A DNA stretch of 6,674 nucleotides from Burkholderiaceae bacterium (GTDB taxonomy: Bacteria > Pseudomonadota > Gammaproteobacteria > Burkholderiales > Burkholderiaceae), in assembly GCA_022701845.1 (NCBI GenBank), contig JAKONS010000127.1, positions 1 to 6,674 on the forward strand. Reading direction: 5' to 3'. Below, one piece after another: positions 4,391 through 6,674 of the stretch (its first letter is position 1; every line of letters starts with the position of its first letter). Under the pieces are notes generated by a model, which had not been told where the DNA came from, searched no databases, and saw nothing but the letters and a program-made list of their open reading frames with translations. A program made the translations under genes and the position numbers.

Positions 4391-6409
4391 ATGAGCAATG
4401 CCGATCGATCGCCCGCAGCCGCGCCCCGCGCGCCGGCCCCGCGCCACCGCCCGATGCGTTTCGGCATCGACCGGGTGGTGGTGCGGGCCGTCGACGAAGC
4501 CGGCGACGACGGCGATGACGACGGCACGCCGCGCAGGGTGCATCACCTGCACAGCGAGCCGGCGCTGGCGGCGCACCTGCCCACCCTGGGCGAACACCTG
4601 GCGCACTGGGCCGCCACCGTGCCGGGGCGCACCCTGTTCGCGCGGCGTCGCCCTGCGGCCGACGGCGGCACCGGCGACTGGCAGCACCTGCGTTTCGGCG
4701 CCGCGCTCGCCGGCGCGCGCCGCGTCGGCGCGGCCCTGCTGGCGCGCGGGCTGGATGCCGAGCGGCCGGTGCTGATCGTCTGCGACAACGACCTCGACCA
4801 TGCGCTGCTGGCCCTGGGCTGCCTGCTGGTCGGCGTGCCGTACTGCGCGGTGTCGCCGTCCTATGCGCTGGCCGCGTCCGACCTCGGCAAGCTGCGCCAC
4901 GCGATGCGGGTCCTCACCCCCGGCCTGGTGTTCGCCGCCGACGGGGCGCGCCACGGCGCGGCCCTGCGCGCGGTGGTGCCGGCCGACTGCGAGATCGTGC
5001 TGGGCGCGGGTGCGGGGTTCGCGCGTGACGACGGCGGGGCGCTCGGCGAATTCGCGCGGTGGCTCGACCACGACCACGACCACGACCATGATCACGACGA
5101 TCACGAGGCGCAGGCCGACGCCGCCGTCGAGGCCGCCGCCCGCGCGGTCGGGCCCGACAGCATCGCCAAGTTCATGTTCACCTCGGGCTCGACGCTGCAG
5201 CCCAAGGCGGTCGTCGTCACCCACCGCATGTGGTGCGCCAACCAGCAGCAGCTGGCCCAGGCGATGCCGGTGCTGGCCGAGGACGGCCTGGTGCTGGTCG
5301 ACTGGCTGCCCTGGAGCCACACCTTCGGCGGCAACCACAACTTCGGCCTGGCGCTGTGCCACGGCGGCACGCTCTACATCGACGACGGCCGGCCCACCCC
5401 GGCCGGCATGGCCGAGACCCTGCGCAACCTGCGCGAGATCGCGCCGACGGTGTATTTCAACGTGCCCGCCGGCTTCGAGGCGATCGCGCGCGCCCTGCAG
5501 CACGACGACGCCCTGCGCCGCACCCTGCTGAGCCGGGTGCGGCTGTTCTTCTATGCCGCCGCCGGCCTGCCGCAGCCGACGCTCGACGCGCTGCACCGCG
5601 CGCAGGAGCGCGAACTGGGCTGCCGCATCGTCATGGGCGCCGGCCTGGGCATGACCGAGTCGGGGCCGTTCGCACTGTTCGTGGCCGAGGCCGACGCCCG
5701 CGCCGGCGAGGTCGGCGTGCCCTGCGCCGGCCTGGAAGTGCGGCTGGTGCCGGTCGACGGCGACACCGGCCATACCGGCGATAGCGGCGAGACCCGCAAG
5801 ACCGAGCTGCGCCTGCGCGGCCCCAACATCACCCCCGGCTACTGGCGCGACCCCGAGGCCACCCGCCGCGCCTTCGACGCGCAGGGCTTCCTGCGCACCG
5901 GCGACGCGGTCGCCTGGATCGACCCGTCGCACCCCGCGCGCGGCCTGCGCTTCGACGGCCGCATCGCCGAGGATTTCAAGCTCGCCACCGGCGTCTTCGT
6001 GAGCGTCGGCCCGCTGCGCGCCCGCATCGCCGCGTGGGGTGCGCCCTACATCCGCGACAGCGTCGTCACCGGCCTCGACCGCGCCGAGGTGGGCGCCCTG
6101 CTCTTTCCCACCCCCGCCCTGCACACCCTGGCCGCCCTGCCGCCCGACGCCCCCCTGGCCGCAGTGCTGGCCGTGCCCGCGGTGCAGGCGATGCTGCAGG
6201 CCCTGGCCGACCGTCTCGCCCAGGAAGCCGCCGGCAGCGCAGAGCGCGTCGCCCTGCTGCTGGTAATGCACGAGCCCCCGTCCCCCGACCACGGCGAGAT
6301 CACAGACAAAGGCAGCCTCAACCAGCGCGCCGTGCTGCGCCACCGTGCCGCCCTGGTGGAGGCCCTCCACGACGGCCGCGCCGAATCCACCATCCGCCCC
6401 AAAACCTAG
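4391..6409 (+). CDS. Feruloyl-CoA synthase-like AMP-forming acyl-CoA ligase
   Basis: This 672-residue enzyme likely makes the CoA thioester of a hydroxycinnamate (ferulate, coumarate or caffeate) or a related aromatic acid from ATP and CoA in the cytoplasm. Landmarks: RFGIDRVVVRAV at 20-30, P-loop TSGSTLQPKAV at 264-274, WLPWSHTFGGNHNFG and TLYIDDGRPTP after it, GLGMTES at 418-424, LRTGDAV at 501-507, RFDGRIAEDFKLATG at 520-534, and the adenylation lysine Lys640 in GEITDKGSLNQRAV. The block around FGGNHNFG, AEDFKLATG and GEITDKGS is distinctive of the feruloyl-CoA synthase branch (fcs). The protein is longer than most relatives (about 600-630), through low-complexity inserts: acidic 35-45, Asp/His 226-238, and Gly/Thr-rich 458-472. 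The P-loop has Leu269-Gln270 where Gly plus a variable residue is usual. ATG 4391 was chosen because GGTGG lies ten bases upstream; GTG 4319 in frame would place operator O2 inside the gene. No enoyl-CoA hydratase/aldolase or vanillin dehydrogenase is in view, so the exact substrate is open. Confidence 0.85.
   Translation: MSNADRSPAAAPRAPAPRHRPMRFGIDRVVVRAVDEAGDDGDDDGTPRRVHHLHSEPALAAHLPTLGEHLAHWAATVPGRTLFARRRPAADGGTGDWQHLRFGAALAGARRVGAALLARGLDAERPVLIVCDNDLDHALLALGCLLVGVPYCAVSPSYALAASDLGKLRHAMRVLTPGLVFAADGARHGAALRAVVPADCEIVLGAGAGFARDDGGALGEFARWLDHDHDHDHDHDDHEAQADAAVEAAARAVGPDSIAKFMFTSGSTLQPKAVVVTHRMWCANQQQLAQAMPVLAEDGLVLVDWLPWSHTFGGNHNFGLALCHGGTLYIDDGRPTPAGMAETLRNLREIAPTVYFNVPAGFEAIARALQHDDALRRTLLSRVRLFFYAAAGLPQPTLDALHRAQERELGCRIVMGAGLGMTESGPFALFVAEADARAGEVGVPCAGLEVRLVPVDGDTGHTGDSGETRKTELRLRGPNITPGYWRDPEATRRAFDAQGFLRTGDAVAWIDPSHPARGLRFDGRIAEDFKLATGVFVSVGPLRARIAAWGAPYIRDSVVTGLDRAEVGALLFPTPALHTLAALPPDAPLAAVLAVPAVQAMLQALADRLAQEAAGSAERVALLLVMHEPPSPDHGEITDKGSLNQRAVLRHRAALVEALHDGRAESTIRPKT
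5066..5104 (+). repeat. Hexanucleotide GACCAC repeat encoding an Asp-His tract in the ligase
   Basis: Three GACCAC units are followed by decayed copies (GACCAT, GATCAC, GACGATCAC), in frame. They encode DHDHDHDHDHDDH at residues 226-238, in the variable stretch before the P-loop. The near-perfect units suggest replication slippage; the product is a possible surface metal-binding loop. Confidence 0.85.
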
Positions 6410-6587
6410 GGCGCCGCGAGGTACCGCAGGTACGAGCCCCCGTCAGTGCGACGACCCGGCCGGGAAGTCGGGAAGAAATCGTTGTCGAGCAGGCCCGAGC
6501 TCGCGTCGAGGACCGCAGACGTACTCCAGTACGTCGAGAACCGCAGGCGCGTGATCGGGACGCGCAGAAGATTTATTCCCGGCTTCC
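6410..6587. repeat. Intergenic palindrome cluster between convergent genes
   Basis: Outer arms at 6462-6480 and 6570-6588 are complementary at 17 of 19 positions and enclose 89 bp. At the centre is a perfect 8-bp inverted repeat GACGTACT-CC-AGTACGTC (6518-6535). On its right is GCGCGT-N7-ACGCGC (6547-6565), on its left CGAGC-N8-GCTCG (6486-6503). The central hairpin has near-identical 14-mers at 6505-6518 and 6533-6546 (GTCGAGGACCGCAG and GTCGAGAACCGCAG). A smaller hairpin GTACC-GCA-GGTAC (6421-6433) follows the ligase stop. There is no T-tract, so it is not a plain intrinsic terminator. The layout suggests a REP/MITE-like palindromic intergenic element or a bidirectional transcript end. Confidence 0.6.
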
Positions 6588-6674
6588 CTAGTCGAAGCGG
6601 AGGGAGACGCCGGTGACGAAGGAGGCGTCGGCGCGTCGCAGGCCGGCGCCCGGATCGCTGTCGTAGCGGTAGTT
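6588..6674 (-). CDS. 3' end of a gene, probable outer-membrane beta-barrel protein
   Basis: An open frame enters from the right edge on the minus strand and ends at TAG (6590-6588), giving 28 visible residues beginning NYRYDSDPG and ending DASFVTGVSLRFD. Alternating hydrophobic and polar residues in the last strand, with Phe as the next-to-last residue, resemble the C-terminal beta-signal of outer-membrane beta-barrels, where a terminal aromatic is usual. The additional final Asp is slightly atypical. The gene converges on the ligase, and its stop abuts the outer arm of the palindrome cluster. The family cannot be named from this fragment. Confidence 0.5.
   Translation of the reverse strand, partial: NYRYDSDPGAGLRRADASFVTGVSLRFD

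Noticed and set aside
4283..6370. 695-codon minus-strand open frame opposite the ligase
   Set aside because: Its translation is Gly/Ala/Gln/His-rich without motifs and lies entirely antisense to an enzyme with all family motifs. It is a codon-bias shadow.
1..6674. CRISPR arrays, tRNA or rRNA genes, insertion sequences, toxin-antitoxin or defence genes
   Set aside because: I saw no repeat-spacer pattern, no tRNA-like cloverleaf, no transposase and no defence-related domain on either strand.

Overview
The window comes from a high-GC proteobacterium with strongly G/C-biased third codon positions. The protein families and gene arrangement suit a betaproteobacterium (Burkholderiales or Rhodocyclales), but that is inference from style and no marker gene is present. 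It reads as an accessory catabolic and regulatory region: two AMP-forming acyl-CoA ligases, each next to its own transcription regulator(s), plus the 3' tip of a further gene.

Left part (1-2021): the N-terminal half of a long-chain-type acyl-CoA synthetase runs off the left edge on the minus strand. Diverging from it is a Crp/Fnr-family regulator. The 252-bp gap between them contains a perfect 8-bp inverted repeat, GACATTCC-TAG-GGAATGTC (1172-1190), which is the obvious candidate operator.

Middle part (2018-4043): two paralogous LacI/GalR-family regulators form a minus-strand operon. The second overlaps the first by 14 bp and has a strong ribosome binding site inside its neighbour, so translation is probably coupled. 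The second one meets the Crp/Fnr gene tail to tail, with both TAG stops overlapping in one CTAG.

Right part (4044-6409): a 347-bp AT-richer intergenic region separates the LacI pair from a divergent feruloyl-CoA-synthase-like ligase. It holds a plausible promoter bracketed by two LacI-type operators (4259-4272 and 4357-4370, centres 98 bp apart), an arrangement suited to repression by looping. The ligase carries a run of alternating Asp and His and a non-glycine residue in its ATP-binding P-loop.

Far right (6410-6674): a 178-bp gap packed with nested inverted repeats separates the ligase from a convergent gene. Only the last 28 codons of that gene are visible, and they look like the C-terminus of an outer-membrane beta-barrel.

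Working model (inference): each ligase activates an incoming carboxylic acid to its CoA thioester, under control of the adjacent regulator(s). The two LacI paralogues probably sense a substrate or CoA-pathway intermediate and repress the divergent ligase and themselves. No previously undescribed defence or mobile system is evident. The most distinctive items are the paired LacI repressors with paired operators, the modified P-loop and Asp/His tract of the ligase, and the nested palindrome.
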